Source: JBAZDV01 sp041669745
Lineage (GTDB): Archaea; Thermoplasmatota; Thermoplasmata; Methanomassiliicoccales; Methanomethylophilaceae
Assembly (NCBI GenBank): GCA_041669745.1
Contig: JBAYAO010000007.1
Coordinates: 1 to 33,438 of the forward strand
Direction of reading: 5' to 3'
DNA length: 33,438 nt
Shown here: piece by piece, positions 8,531 through 16,835 of the stretch
Layout: every line of letters starts with the position of its first letter
Position numbering within the stretch: position 1 is the stretch's first letter
Position numbers and translations under genes: made by a program
The notes under the pieces: model-generated
Seen by the model: only the letters and a program-made list of their open reading frames with translations
Database searches by the model: none
Told to the model about the DNA's origin: nothing

Positions 8531-8542
8531 CTTTATCTATAA
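8531..8542 (+). promoter_or_regulatory. Putative promoter of tRNA-His
   Basis: CTTTATCTATAA is TATA-like and centred about 30 nt upstream of the tRNA 5' end. It may also drive rtcB, whose start lies 48 nt after the tRNA. Confidence 0.45.
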
Positions 8543-8567
8543 CGATGCAATCAACTGCTCATTCTAT

Positions 8568-8645
8568 GGCCGGGGTAGGGTAGCTTGGTTATCCTAGGGG
8601 ATTGTGGATCCCTTGACTCGTGTTCAAATCTCGGTCCCGGCCCCA
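8568..8645 (+). tRNA. tRNA-His (anticodon GTG) with encoded G-1 and CCA
   Basis: The sequence folds as a cloverleaf. Acceptor GCCGGGG (8569-8575) pairs with TCCCGGC, and the T-loop is TTCAAAT. The anticodon stem GGGGA/TCCCT encloses loop TTGTGGA, giving anticodon GTG. The extra G at 8568 can pair with C73 at 8642, the identity feature of tRNA-His, and CCA is encoded at 8643-8645. No intron interrupts the anticodon loop. The T-stem has one T:T mismatch and a G:T pair, so it is somewhat weak. Confirmation by tRNAscan-SE would settle it. Confidence 0.88.
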
Positions 8646-8692
8646 TCCTCTACAACAACTATTTTGTGCTAAGCGAACGTACGAGGGACATC

Positions 8693-10144
8693 ATGACATG
8701 GAACGGCAGGCTCATCAGGATCGACGATAACAGGTGGGAGATCCCGATGGATTATATGGACGGAATGAACACGAACGCCGTGATCTATGCCAATGATGCC
8801 ATGATCCCTCACATAAGGGATGACAACGCCCCCCAGCAGGCAGCCAATGTTGCATGTCTACCGGGCATCGTCGGCAGTTCCATGGCTATGCCAGACATAC
8901 ATTGGGGATATGGTTTTCCAATAGGGGGCATCGCAGCGGTAGATGCCGACAGCGGCTCCATTTCTCCTGGCGGCATCGGCTTTGACATCAACTGCGGAGT
9001 ACGCCTCGTGAAAACGAACCTGGCTCTGAAGGATGTAGGTGACAATATCGGACATCTCATCGATGAACTGTACCAGAACATCCCATCCGGACTTGGTTCC
9101 AAAGGACTTACGAAGATAGGCGGCAAAGAGATAGACGACATTCTACTCAACGGTTCTGAATGGGCCATCGAGAACGGATACGGATGGGAAAGGGACCTAG
9201 AGGTGACCGAAGAAGAAGGAAAGATGCCCGAGGCAGACCCTATAGCGGTAAGCGATAAGGCCAGGAAAAGAGGATTGCCACAGCTGGGTTCGTTGGGGTC
9301 CGGAAACCATTTCCTCGAAGTCGATGTCGTGGATGAGATCTTCGATGAGCATGCCGCCAGATCATTCGGACTTGAAAAGGGACAGATAACGATAACGGTC
9401 CATTGCGGATCGAGAGGCTGCGGCCATCAAATCGCAACCGATTACCTTCAGGAGATGGAAAGCTATGTCAAGAAAAAGAACATCCTGCTGCCGGACAGAC
9501 AACTGGCCTGTGCCCCTCTTGATTCGAATCTCGGGGAGGATTACTTCAAGGCCATGTCCTGCGGTGCCAATTACGCATGGGCCAACCGCCAGATGATAAC
9601 CCACTGGATCAGGGAATCGTTCGAGAAGGTGATGAAGGACTCCGCTGAGAACATGGGCATCGATGTCGTATACGACGTTGCACACAACATAGCCAAGAAG
9701 GAACGCCACGACGTGGACGGCAAGACCATGGATGTGGTGGTTCACAGAAAAGGTGCCACAAGAGCGTTTTGCGCCGGAAGACCGGAGGTCACGATGAAGT
9801 ACCGCGATATCGGACAGCCCGTCATAATCCCCGGCGATATGTCGACTGGCACATATGTGCTTGTAGGTCTGAAGGGTGCAATGGAGGAGAGTTTCGGTTC
9901 TTCCTGTCACGGCGCAGGAAGGCAGATGTCCCGTAAATCCGCCATCGACACGCTCAGAATAGGGGATGTAAGGAAGAAGATGACCGAAAGGGACATCTAT
10001 CTGAGAAACGGATCCGACGAGGGATTGTTGGAGGAAGCTCCGCAGGCTTACAAGGATCTAGACCAGGTCGTTTCCGTGGTATGTAGCTCAGGATTGACCG
10101 GCAAGGTTGCCAAACTCAGACCGCTCGGCGTCGTCAAAGGCTAA
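8693..10144 (+). CDS. rtcB: RNA-splicing ligase RtcB
   Basis: A 483-residue protein from the ATG at 8693, matching archaeal RtcB in length. Recognisable blocks are PDIHWGYGFPIGG, GIGFDINCGVRL with the metal-binding Cys101, GSLGSGNHF, HCGSRGCGHQ, and HGAGRQMSR with the histidine that is guanylylated. RtcB joins 2',3'-cyclic phosphate and 5'-hydroxyl RNA ends using GTP and Mn2+, sealing spliced tRNA halves. The longer open frame from 8585 runs through the tRNA gene and is rejected. GAGGGA just upstream is the likely Shine-Dalgarno. Its 3' end overlaps the convergent HD gene by 57 bases. The tRNA-His gene ends 47 nt upstream, so they may share a transcript. Confidence 0.95.
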   Translation: MTWNGRLIRIDDNRWEIPMDYMDGMNTNAVIYANDAMIPHIRDDNAPQQAANVACLPGIVGSSMAMPDIHWGYGFPIGGIAAVDADSGSISPGGIGFDINCGVRLVKTNLALKDVGDNIGHLIDELYQNIPSGLGSKGLTKIGGKEIDDILLNGSEWAIENGYGWERDLEVTEEEGKMPEADPIAVSDKARKRGLPQLGSLGSGNHFLEVDVVDEIFDEHAARSFGLEKGQITITVHCGSRGCGHQIATDYLQEMESYVKKKNILLPDRQLACAPLDSNLGEDYFKAMSCGANYAWANRQMITHWIRESFEKVMKDSAENMGIDVVYDVAHNIAKKERHDVDGKTMDVVVHRKGATRAFCAGRPEVTMKYRDIGQPVIIPGDMSTGTYVLVGLKGAMEESFGSSCHGAGRQMSRKSAIDTLRIGDVRKKMTERDIYLRNGSDEGLLEEAPQAYKDLDQVVSVVCSSGLTGKVAKLRPLGVVKG

Positions 10145-11449
10145 AATATCCTTCGCCGCCTTTCTCACAGCCTCTGTACGATCGGCTGGAGCTGATATCA
10201 TTATTGCCCAATCGGATATGTCCCTGCTTTGCAACGCTCTCGCCAAAGGCGAAAATTTCGTTATGGACCTTACCTTGTCATCCTCCAATATGGATACATC
10301 CGTCTTGCCTATCCTTATGTTTGACAACAATGTGGATTTTGACGGTATGTCGACGATGACCTCGGACGGATCTATGCCTGCCCGGTCCGCGATTTCCGAT
10401 TCCAATGACTTTCTTGACCCGTAATCGGAATATTTGACGAGACCGGCCTTCACGTCATCACTCAGGTCTATAGAGTACAGCGTATACGCATTCTTGTAGA
10501 ATCTGCGATGAAGGACCGACCTGGTTATCTCGGATGCCTTGCGTGTGGAATCGATCAAACAGGATATGAGATCTGTATCGTCCATGAGATACAGCCGTGA
10601 GAAATCCATGTCTGACACTTCTGCTGCCTTTGTGAGCATCATCTCCACTATGCGAACGGTCTTATGAAAATAGACTGAGGAATACATCAGGGCCCGTGAG
10701 ACCATCAGCCCTTCGGCCGCGACTATCCCTCCCTTCTCCAACACTATCTTGTTGTTGTGTATCCTCATCTTGTTCAACAGCCTTTCAGTATCGATGGATC
10801 CATGTGACACCCCGGTGTAATGCGCATCCCTGACAAGGTAGTCCATCTGATCGGCGTCCACTGGACCGTGGATGATCTGATGCGCGTAGTCCTTGGAGGC
10901 GAAGAAGGACTGCTTTCCGTCTACTGCGGTAAAAAACTCCAATCCCTTCGCTTTCGATACCGGATAAGCTATGAGATCGCAAACCTTGCCAGGCGAGACC
11001 CCGTTTCTTTCCAACAATTCCGATATCGGCTCGACTCCCCCCAGTATATCATCATCACGATCCAAGAACGTGGGAATGCTGCCATGAATCAGTTTTCTGG
11101 CAAGGTCCATATGGTCCAATCCGGTCTCATTCTCCATTATCTCCTCCATGGTGTGTGAGAACGGAGGATGGCACACGTCGTGGAGAAGGGCCGCAGCACG
11201 AACGATGTTCGACTCTTCTTCGTCCATTCCCAGGGCCTCGGTCATCCTGCCAGCCAGATGATAGACACCCATACTATGCTCGAAACGGGTGTGGTTCGCC
11301 CCTGGGAAAACCATGTTCCCGAGACCCAATTGTTTGATGGCGTGAAGCCTCTGCACCTCATGACGGTCAAGTATGTCAAGAAAAACACCGTCTATGGATA
11401 TGCTCCCGTGCAAAGGGTCGTGCACTATTTTCTTGCGTCTCTCGATCAT
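10088..11449 (-). CDS. HD-domain phosphohydrolase (COG1078 type)
   Basis: A 453-residue protein with the metal-binding HD pattern: HTRFEHSMG with His58, then LLHDVCHPPFSH with H90-D91, and a later aspartate in DADQMDYL. The family includes SAMHD1-like and dGTPase-like phosphohydrolases, so a nucleotide triphosphohydrolase is the best guess. The specific substrate cannot be read from sequence. Its ATG overlaps the sepF stop region (TAGTATG), so it is the last gene of the PUA-sepF-HD operon. Its last 57 bases overlap the convergent rtcB gene. Confidence 0.82.
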   Translation of the reverse strand: MIERRKKIVHDPLHGSISIDGVFLDILDRHEVQRLHAIKQLGLGNMVFPGANHTRFEHSMGVYHLAGRMTEALGMDEEESNIVRAAALLHDVCHPPFSHTMEEIMENETGLDHMDLARKLIHGSIPTFLDRDDDILGGVEPISELLERNGVSPGKVCDLIAYPVSKAKGLEFFTAVDGKQSFFASKDYAHQIIHGPVDADQMDYLVRDAHYTGVSHGSIDTERLLNKMRIHNNKIVLEKGGIVAAEGLMVSRALMYSSVYFHKTVRIVEMMLTKAAEVSDMDFSRLYLMDDTDLISCLIDSTRKASEITRSVLHRRFYKNAYTLYSIDLSDDVKAGLVKYSDYGSRKSLESEIADRAGIDPSEVIVDIPSKSTLLSNIRIGKTDVSILEDDKVRSITKFSPLARALQSRDISDWAIMISAPADRTEAVRKAAKDILAFDDAERSEFGNLAGQS

Positions 11450-11450
11450 A

Positions 11451-11816
11451 CTACGCCTTCTTCCTGCTCTTCACCCTGTCTACCACGATACCGCCAGTCG
11501 TTATCAGTGCCGTACTATCGTTTACCGTGAAAAGTTGAGCACCGATCTCATGAACCACCGTTTTAAGATCATTCACCGTTCCCTCCTTTTCGATGTCGTC
11601 CCCTTCGAACATAGAGACATCGACCAATATCATCCTGCCATTGCCCGTCTGATTTCTTACAGATGATACGTCGTTCCTTCTGACGACGTCCACTATCCTG
11701 ATCCCCATCGGAGGTTCCTGATCCTCGATATCGTAATCGCCGAGGTCGATGAACACCTGCGGCAATTCCTCTTCCGCCTTCCCTTTCTTCCTGAACCGAA
11801 ACTTCAAATCATTCAC
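11451..11816 (-). CDS. sepF: Archaeal SepF-like cell division protein (DUF552)
   Basis: A 121-residue protein. Residues about 35-115 match the SepF/DUF552 core: a GIRIVDVVRR strand, a GRMILVDVSMFEGDD strand, a helix, then GGIVVDR at the C-terminus. Archaeal SepF anchors FtsZ to the membrane. The first 15 residues are basic and could form the membrane-targeting helix, as in the family. The start is GTG at 11814-11816, overlapping the end of the PUA gene by 8 bases, so translation is probably coupled. The stop is TAG. No ftsZ gene lies in the window. Confidence 0.75.
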   Translation of the reverse strand: MNDLKFRFRKKGKAEEELPQVFIDLGDYDIEDQEPPMGIRIVDVVRRNDVSSVRNQTGNGRMILVDVSMFEGDDIEKEGTVNDLKTVVHEIGAQLFTVNDSTALITTGGIVVDRVKSRKKA

Positions 11817-12303
11817 CAGATTTCCAGAGCTTATCGCCTACATTGTGGATAGTGGCTATAGCCTTGCCTTTTTCCTTCGTCATCAGTTCTGAGGCCGAAC
11901 GGAGCGAGACTCCTACAGCCAACGGTACCTGGTTCTTGATATCTCTTATCCAAACGAGATCCCCCTCCTTTATATTAGGATCCGCATCAACGATCCCCGG
12001 GCCCATGACATCGGCACCGTTCGTGACATAAGGAACGGCACCCATGTCCACGGTTACCGCACGTGCCCGCGGTCTGTACTTCAATATACCCCTCACCGTG
12101 AGGAACGGCTTTTCCTGATATATCATTCCTAGGACGTCATTGTTCACAAAGATAAGATTGAAATCAGGGCTTTCTGCAAGGTCCACTGCATCGCTTTCGT
12201 CGAACGTACTGATGTCAAAGACTGTGTTCATCTGCTCCTTCAGAGCCTTAACGTCCTTCTCTCGCATCCTCTTCCTTTTGCGGACCCTTATATCTGCCAT
12301 CAT
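11809..12303 (-). CDS. PUA-domain RNA-binding protein, MCT-1/Tma20 family
   Basis: A 164-residue protein with a basic N-terminal domain (about 1-75) and a C-terminal PUA domain (about 77-155). The conserved run contains VDMGAVPYVTNGADVM, GPGIVDAD and GDLVW, ending with an HNVGDKLW block. These are hallmarks of the archaeal homologues of eukaryotic MCT-1/Tma20, linked to translation initiation or ribosome recycling. Two ATGs (12303 and 12300) are possible. It is the first gene of a three-gene operon with sepF and the HD phosphohydrolase. Confidence 0.85.
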   Translation of the reverse strand: MMADIRVRKRKRMREKDVKALKEQMNTVFDISTFDESDAVDLAESPDFNLIFVNNDVLGMIYQEKPFLTVRGILKYRPRARAVTVDMGAVPYVTNGADVMGPGIVDADPNIKEGDLVWIRDIKNQVPLAVGVSLRSASELMTKEKGKAIATIHNVGDKLWKSGE

Positions 12304-12404
12304 CCTGATATCACGATTCCGATATTCAATGTTTCACTCGAATACGCTTCTGCGGACACGTTATTTTAAAAAACCAAAGCAACTATAGCCCGTAGGAACG
12401 ACAC
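12304..12404. promoter_or_regulatory. Divergent promoter gap
   Basis: This gap lies between the PUA operon (minus) and the membrane-protein genes (plus). TTATTTTAAAA at about 12361-12371 is a likely TATA region for the plus-strand genes. TAGGAA just before 12405 is their probable ribosome-binding sequence. No clear palindrome was seen. Confidence 0.35.
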
Positions 12405-13259
12405 ATGAACTTGTTGCACGTCATCTTGAAAATCTTCGTGATCCTGATATCTCTGTCCTTACTTGCACTCGTCATGTTGGCCGTTTATCCCGTGGCAACG
12501 GGCGGACTGAATGTCACGCAAGACGAGGAGCTTACCGTCGAGATAGACCCGGTGGTTCCGATCTATTTTGATATAACCGGACAATTGACCATAACATCCA
12601 CACTGCCGTATGACATAAGCGATGTGGATCCGCACATATACATGGAATCGACGGATAAAAGCGTCAGAGTAGACCTGTATAAAGAGGGCAAATTCACCAT
12701 TCCGAGCAACGAGTCGCACACTGTCACCATTGATTCCCGCGTTCTGATCCCGGAACTCCTGCTTTTCCTGATAGTGGACAATCAGGAGTCTGTTTCCGAA
12801 ACCGGTATGTATCTGCCTCTGACTATAGAAGTGAACGGCTCGTATATGCAGGAGATGATGAATCTCAGCATTGATGCCGATATCGATGCCAAGGTCGTAG
12901 AATCCGGTCATGTTGAGGATACGATCACGGAATACAGTGGTGACGATCTCATCAGGGTAATATCCGCGGTGACGGGTATCGAAAGTCCGTTGAACATCCC
13001 AGAATTCTATATGACCGTATCCGATTGTCCCGTTGATATCTCAGTGACACTGACCGAAAGCACATCTGGCTGCGATATCGATTTTATCGTCAGCAGTACC
13101 GATAACAGCGATATCATCGAGGATCTGGATGCCGCCGCGATAGACGGAATGACCCTCAACGTATCTGTAAACGGTTCTGAACCATTTCAGGTGTTCCTGA
13201 ACGAGACTACGGCGGAAGGATTGGTTTCGCTTATAGAAGATACCCTGGAGGCGGAATGA
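12405..13259 (+). CDS. Unrecognised membrane-anchored extracytoplasmic protein
   Basis: A 284-residue protein that I do not recognise. One hydrophobic segment at about residues 7-30 should act as an uncleaved anchor or signal. The rest is acidic, rich in threonine, serine and beta-prone stretches, with several N-x-S/T sites, and looks like an extracellular beta-sandwich-type domain. A hydrophobic patch (LLLFLIV) near residue 120 is too short to call a second membrane span with confidence. It overlaps the next gene by four bases (ATGA), so the two are probably made together. Confidence 0.7.
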   Translation: MNLLHVILKIFVILISLSLLALVMLAVYPVATGGLNVTQDEELTVEIDPVVPIYFDITGQLTITSTLPYDISDVDPHIYMESTDKSVRVDLYKEGKFTIPSNESHTVTIDSRVLIPELLLFLIVDNQESVSETGMYLPLTIEVNGSYMQEMMNLSIDADIDAKVVESGHVEDTITEYSGDDLIRVISAVTGIESPLNIPEFYMTVSDCPVDISVTLTESTSGCDIDFIVSSTDNSDIIEDLDAAAIDGMTLNVSVNGSEPFQVFLNETTAEGLVSLIEDTLEAE

Positions 13260-13876
13260 TGCCGGAAACGCATTACGGTAAACGGAATGAACTCGTAAGG
13301 AAGGATTTTGCGTTCGGTTCCGGGGATGTGGGCGGTGCATTTTGTGAATTGACAAAAGCACTGCTCATATTCATGGTCGTTCCTTTGAGCATTTACGCTC
13401 TGATTTCGGGTGTGGCGGATCAGGCAATAGCCAGTGGAACAATGAACCCGGAAACGGTATCCGATGTCGAGGAGATAGTGTCTACATTGTGGTACTATGT
13501 GAGAAAATTCATAAGATATTCCATCCCGATGCTCTTTTTGGCTGTTCCGATAGGATTCTATTCCGCCGGCAGCTATGCCAAAATACCGTTCAGGATTATC
13601 GCGGCTTTGTATCTTGCAGTTCTGTTGATAATGTTCACCAATGGCGGCGACATCCTGATCTCCCTGTACAACGTCATAAACACAGAACAGTTGATCGTCA
13701 ATTCGGTATCCGTGAATATCGACATCGCACCGATAATCTACATGATGGTCATTATCTGCATTGCGAAAGCTTTTCTTTCCTTCGCAGAATTCGCTGGGAG
13801 CCGCGAAAAATATCTTGAGGACAGTATGAAAAAACAGCAAAAGGCTGCTGGAAAAAGCCGAAAAACTACAGAGTGA
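13256..13876 (+). CDS. Unrecognised polytopic membrane protein
   Basis: A 206-residue protein that I do not recognise. It has about four hydrophobic segments: near residues 30-52, 90-108, 115-135 and 155-180. The N-terminus is soluble and charged, and the C-terminal tail is basic (KKQQKAAGKSRK). It follows the anchored protein with a four-base overlap and precedes a cysteine-motif protein by nine bases, suggesting a three-gene operon. GGAGGCGGA upstream is a strong Shine-Dalgarno. Confidence 0.7.
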   Translation: MMPETHYGKRNELVRKDFAFGSGDVGGAFCELTKALLIFMVVPLSIYALISGVADQAIASGTMNPETVSDVEEIVSTLWYYVRKFIRYSIPMLFLAVPIGFYSAGSYAKIPFRIIAALYLAVLLIMFTNGGDILISLYNVINTEQLIVNSVSVNIDIAPIIYMMVIICIAKAFLSFAEFAGSREKYLEDSMKKQQKAAGKSRKTTE

Positions 13877-13885
13877 AGGATAACC

Positions 13886-14608
13886 ATGGGAATCAGTATT
13901 GCTATTTGTGAACTTGAAGCAGAAAGTGCTGCCTGCAGAAGATTGAAAAGGAACGTAAAGAGGATTCTCCTGAAAGATGTCTCTGGCTACGAGGAAATTG
14001 CAGAAGCAGATTACGTAGTACCCCTGGAAGAGGCCAAGAGAAAAATACCAGACTGGAACGAGTTTCTGAAAAGGAATAGGATCAGCGAAGAGACCGACGC
14101 GGTATACATGGACAAGGTAAGAAATGAAGATGATTCGCTTATACTCTCTGAACACGCTGAAAAAAGGTATACAGGATGGATAGACCTCTCCAAACTTGAC
14201 GAGGATAAGAGGGAGACCGCTCTGAACGAAGCAAACAAGGATGACCGCGTATCGGAATGGGATGAGCTTTCATTTGACGAAATGAACGACACGTGCAGAA
14301 AATGTCCTCTTTCCTGGGACAAGGGCAGAGGATGCATAGGCGCATTCGGACCCGACAACAGTATGTTACCTGAAATAGCCGCAAAAAGAGGTTGTACGAT
14401 CGTCGCATCGGTACCAGAAGGTGCAAAGGGCAGGAGGAGGTACACATCAGAAGAAGGAGCAGAGCTTGCCAAGGAAGTTGAGATACTGACCGCATCATTG
14501 CCCGAGGAGGGAAAAATAATGATCAGAAGATACTCGGGACCGTTGGAACGCCTGGCTGCCGTCGCTAAGATATCGGTAGACGAGAACTGCGGGTTCTTCT
14601 TCTTCTGA
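13886..14608 (+). CDS. Unrecognised protein with CxxC-x9-C motif
   Basis: A 240-residue soluble, highly charged protein with no domain I can name. Cysteines C137, C140 and C150 lie in a CRKCP...GRGC arrangement followed by C170, which suggests a metal or Fe-S site. The C-terminus ends with four phenylalanines after a final cysteine. A clear AAGGA Shine-Dalgarno sits before the ATG. The opposite strand carries an open frame of 205 codons across the same stretch, but it reads as low-complexity serine-rich sequence and is rejected. Confidence 0.68.
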   Translation: MGISIAICELEAESAACRRLKRNVKRILLKDVSGYEEIAEADYVVPLEEAKRKIPDWNEFLKRNRISEETDAVYMDKVRNEDDSLILSEHAEKRYTGWIDLSKLDEDKRETALNEANKDDRVSEWDELSFDEMNDTCRKCPLSWDKGRGCIGAFGPDNSMLPEIAAKRGCTIVASVPEGAKGRRRYTSEEGAELAKEVEILTASLPEEGKIMIRRYSGPLERLAAVAKISVDENCGFFFF

Positions 14609-14668
14609 GAACCGAAGAAGATATGCAAAAAAACCCCTTAAATCTCTTCCACTTCTCATATTACCATA

Positions 14669-14728
14669 AATCGCATCATATCCTACGATTAATTCTTTAC
14701 ATCGTATAAAATATTGCGATAATCGTAG
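14669..14728. promoter_or_regulatory. Spaced ATCG/CGAT inverted elements upstream of acetyl-CoA synthetase
   Basis: ATCG (14670), CGAT (14686), ATCG (14701) and CGAT (14717) form two ATCG-N12-CGAT inverted pairs offset by 31 bases, about three helical turns. In addition CTACGATTA (14683-14691) and TAATCGTAG (14720-14728) form a perfect 9-base inverted repeat. The A/T-rich 215-base gap holds no gene. The arrangement looks like an operator array 55-115 nt upstream of the expected transcription start. Confidence 0.4.
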
Positions 14729-14750
14729 ATAATACAGTATAAGCCGTGCA

Positions 14751-14761
14751 TTTAATATATA
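14751..14761 (+). promoter_or_regulatory. Putative TATA box of acetyl-CoA synthetase
   Basis: TTTAATATATA is a strong archaeal TATA-like sequence about 65-70 nt before the ATG. It would give a short leader that includes the GGAGAGA Shine-Dalgarno. Confidence 0.5.
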
Positions 14762-14823
14762 AGTACTCGTTTAACCTAATCGCGGAAGCGCTGATATGTT
14801 TTCGCAACAACGGAGAGAGATAA

Positions 14824-16776
14824 ATGCCGACTGAGAACGCGAACGGAACGTACACACCTTCCGAGGAATATCGCAAGAGGACTTACATTGACAATGCGAA
14901 AAAATATTTCGACATATACAATGAATCGATTGCCGATCCACCGAAATTCTGGGAAAAGTGGGCAAAAAAGACGATTGATTGGTATTCCACCGATTGGAAG
15001 GAGGTGTTCGAGCACGATGAGAATGAATGCAGATTCTCATGGTTCAGGGGCGGAAAGCTAAATGTGTGTTACAACTGCCTTGACAGACATGTCAAGAACG
15101 GTCTTAAGAACACTGCAGCTCTGATCTTCGAAGGCGACGAACCTGATGACAGCCGTGTCTACACCTACGGTCAGCTGTTATTCGAAGTCGAAAGATTCGC
15201 AAATGTGCTCAAGAGCAAGGGTGTTGGAAAAGGTGACAGAGTCTCCGTTTATCTACCAATGATTCCCGAGCTCCCAATCACGCTATTGGCATGTGCCAGA
15301 ATAGGTGCGATACACAGTGTCGTCTTTTCCGGTTTCAGCACAGATTCGCTTTACAACCGCGTCGTAGACTGTACACCGAAGGTATTGGTCTGCTCCGATG
15401 GAAGTTTCCGCGGCGGTAAGAAGATAGATATGAAGGGCAAGGTCAACGAGGTACTGGAACGTGAGACCACTGTGGAGAAGGTCATCGTGGTGAAGAGGAC
15501 CGGCGCCGATGTGGTCATGGAAGAAGGGAGGGATACATGGTGGCACGAAGAGGTCGCCAAAGCGGACATACACTGCCCGTGCGAGGTGATGGATGCCGAG
15601 GATCCCCTGTTTATGCTTTACACGTCCGGCTCTACCGGCAAACCCAAGGGGGTCGTCCACACTCAGGCAGGATATCTTTTGGGTGCGATGCTCACCTTCA
15701 AGTATACCTTCGACTACAGACCGGGTGAGATACACTGGTGTACGGCTGACATAGGCTGGATCACCGGACATTCCTACATCATGTACGGCCCTCTGGCCGC
15801 AGGTGCGACCACACTCATGTTCGAGGGTGTTCCTAATTACCCGACGAATGACAGATTCTGGCAGATAGTCGAAAAGTGGAAGGTTGATATCTTCTATACC
15901 GCACCTACCGCGATCAGAATGATGAGAAAGACCGGCGACGAGTGCATCCTCAGACACGATCTATCATCACTGAAGGTCCTAGGTTCCGTCGGTGAGCCGA
16001 TAGATGCCGATGTCTGGAAGTGGTTCTACAAAACGATCGGTGGAAGCAGATGCCCCATATCTGATACGTATTGGCAGACTGAGACCGGAAGCTATCTCAT
16101 CACTCCGATGCCAGGAGCATACCCGCAGAAACCCGGTTCGGCCATGAAGCCTTTCTTCGGAATCGAACCGTTCATACTCAACGAGGACAGGACACCGACA
16201 CCGGTTGGCGAAAGCGGAGGAAGACTCGTCATCAAGAAACCGTGGCCATCGTGTGCCAGGACGATCTGGGGAGACCACGAGAAGTACAAGGATCTCTACT
16301 GGAAACCGTATCCCGGTTACTATTTCACGGGCGACGGTGCAAGGCAGGATAAGGACGGGGACTTTTGGATCACTGGACGCGTCGATGATGTCATCAGTGT
16401 GGCCGGGCACCGCATCGGTGCCACGGAGATAGAGGCCACATTGATCTCGCATCCTGCAGTCGCAGAGGCCGCGGTGGTTCCTATACCTGACGAGATCAAG
16501 GGAGAGGCGATCTACACCTTCGTAACGCTCAGAGACGGCTTCACTGAAAGTGAGGATCTTAAGAAACAGCTGGTCACATACGTGAGAAACGAAGTGGGCC
16601 CCATCGCCACACCCAAGGCGATTCAATTCACCGATGCCTTACCCAAGACCAGAAGCGGAAAGATAGTTCGCCGTATCCTCAGGAAGATCGCCGGTGGAAG
16701 CAATGGCTCCGACATCGATACATCGGCCCTGATAGATCCGGATATCATAGGAGACCTTGTGAAGGGCAGGCAATAA
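14824..16776 (+). CDS. acs: Acetyl-CoA synthetase, AMP-forming
   Basis: A 650-residue protein matching the family length. The adenylate-forming signature is YTSGSTGKPKGVVH, followed by WWCTADIGW-like and YWQTETGS blocks, then GRVDDVISVAGHRIG and the C-terminal catalytic-lysine motif SGKIVRRILRK with Lys613. It activates acetate to acetyl-CoA with ATP, giving AMP and pyrophosphate. In a methylotrophic methanogen this probably serves acetate assimilation. In bacteria the SGK lysine is a known site of inhibitory acetylation by GNAT enzymes. The convergent neighbour carries such a GNAT domain. A shared hairpin terminator follows. Confidence 0.95.
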   Translation: MPTENANGTYTPSEEYRKRTYIDNAKKYFDIYNESIADPPKFWEKWAKKTIDWYSTDWKEVFEHDENECRFSWFRGGKLNVCYNCLDRHVKNGLKNTAALIFEGDEPDDSRVYTYGQLLFEVERFANVLKSKGVGKGDRVSVYLPMIPELPITLLACARIGAIHSVVFSGFSTDSLYNRVVDCTPKVLVCSDGSFRGGKKIDMKGKVNEVLERETTVEKVIVVKRTGADVVMEEGRDTWWHEEVAKADIHCPCEVMDAEDPLFMLYTSGSTGKPKGVVHTQAGYLLGAMLTFKYTFDYRPGEIHWCTADIGWITGHSYIMYGPLAAGATTLMFEGVPNYPTNDRFWQIVEKWKVDIFYTAPTAIRMMRKTGDECILRHDLSSLKVLGSVGEPIDADVWKWFYKTIGGSRCPISDTYWQTETGSYLITPMPGAYPQKPGSAMKPFFGIEPFILNEDRTPTPVGESGGRLVIKKPWPSCARTIWGDHEKYKDLYWKPYPGYYFTGDGARQDKDGDFWITGRVDDVISVAGHRIGATEIEATLISHPAVAEAAVVPIPDEIKGEAIYTFVTLRDGFTESEDLKKQLVTYVRNEVGPIATPKAIQFTDALPKTRSGKIVRRILRKIAGGSNGSDIDTSALIDPDIIGDLVKGRQ

Positions 16777-16784
16777 AACTCATT

Positions 16785-16814
16785 CCGTCCATTCCGGACG
16801 GACTTCTCTTTTTT
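16785..16814 (+). terminator. Hairpin terminator after acs
   Basis: CCGTCC (16785-16790) pairs with GGACGG (16796-16801) around a 5-base loop, followed by a T-rich run ending TCTTTTTT. It lies directly after the acs stop codon, between two convergent genes. Confidence 0.65.
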
Positions 16815-16835
16815 ACTATTATCTATAAGGATTTC

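Noticed and set aside
8585..8692. Longer start for rtcB
   Set aside because: It would translate the tRNA-His gene; the ATG at 8693 has a Shine-Dalgarno and gives the family length.
14011..14628. 205-codon open frame opposite the cysteine-motif gene
   Set aside because: Serine-rich low-complexity translation with no ribosome-binding sequence, antisense to a better-supported gene.
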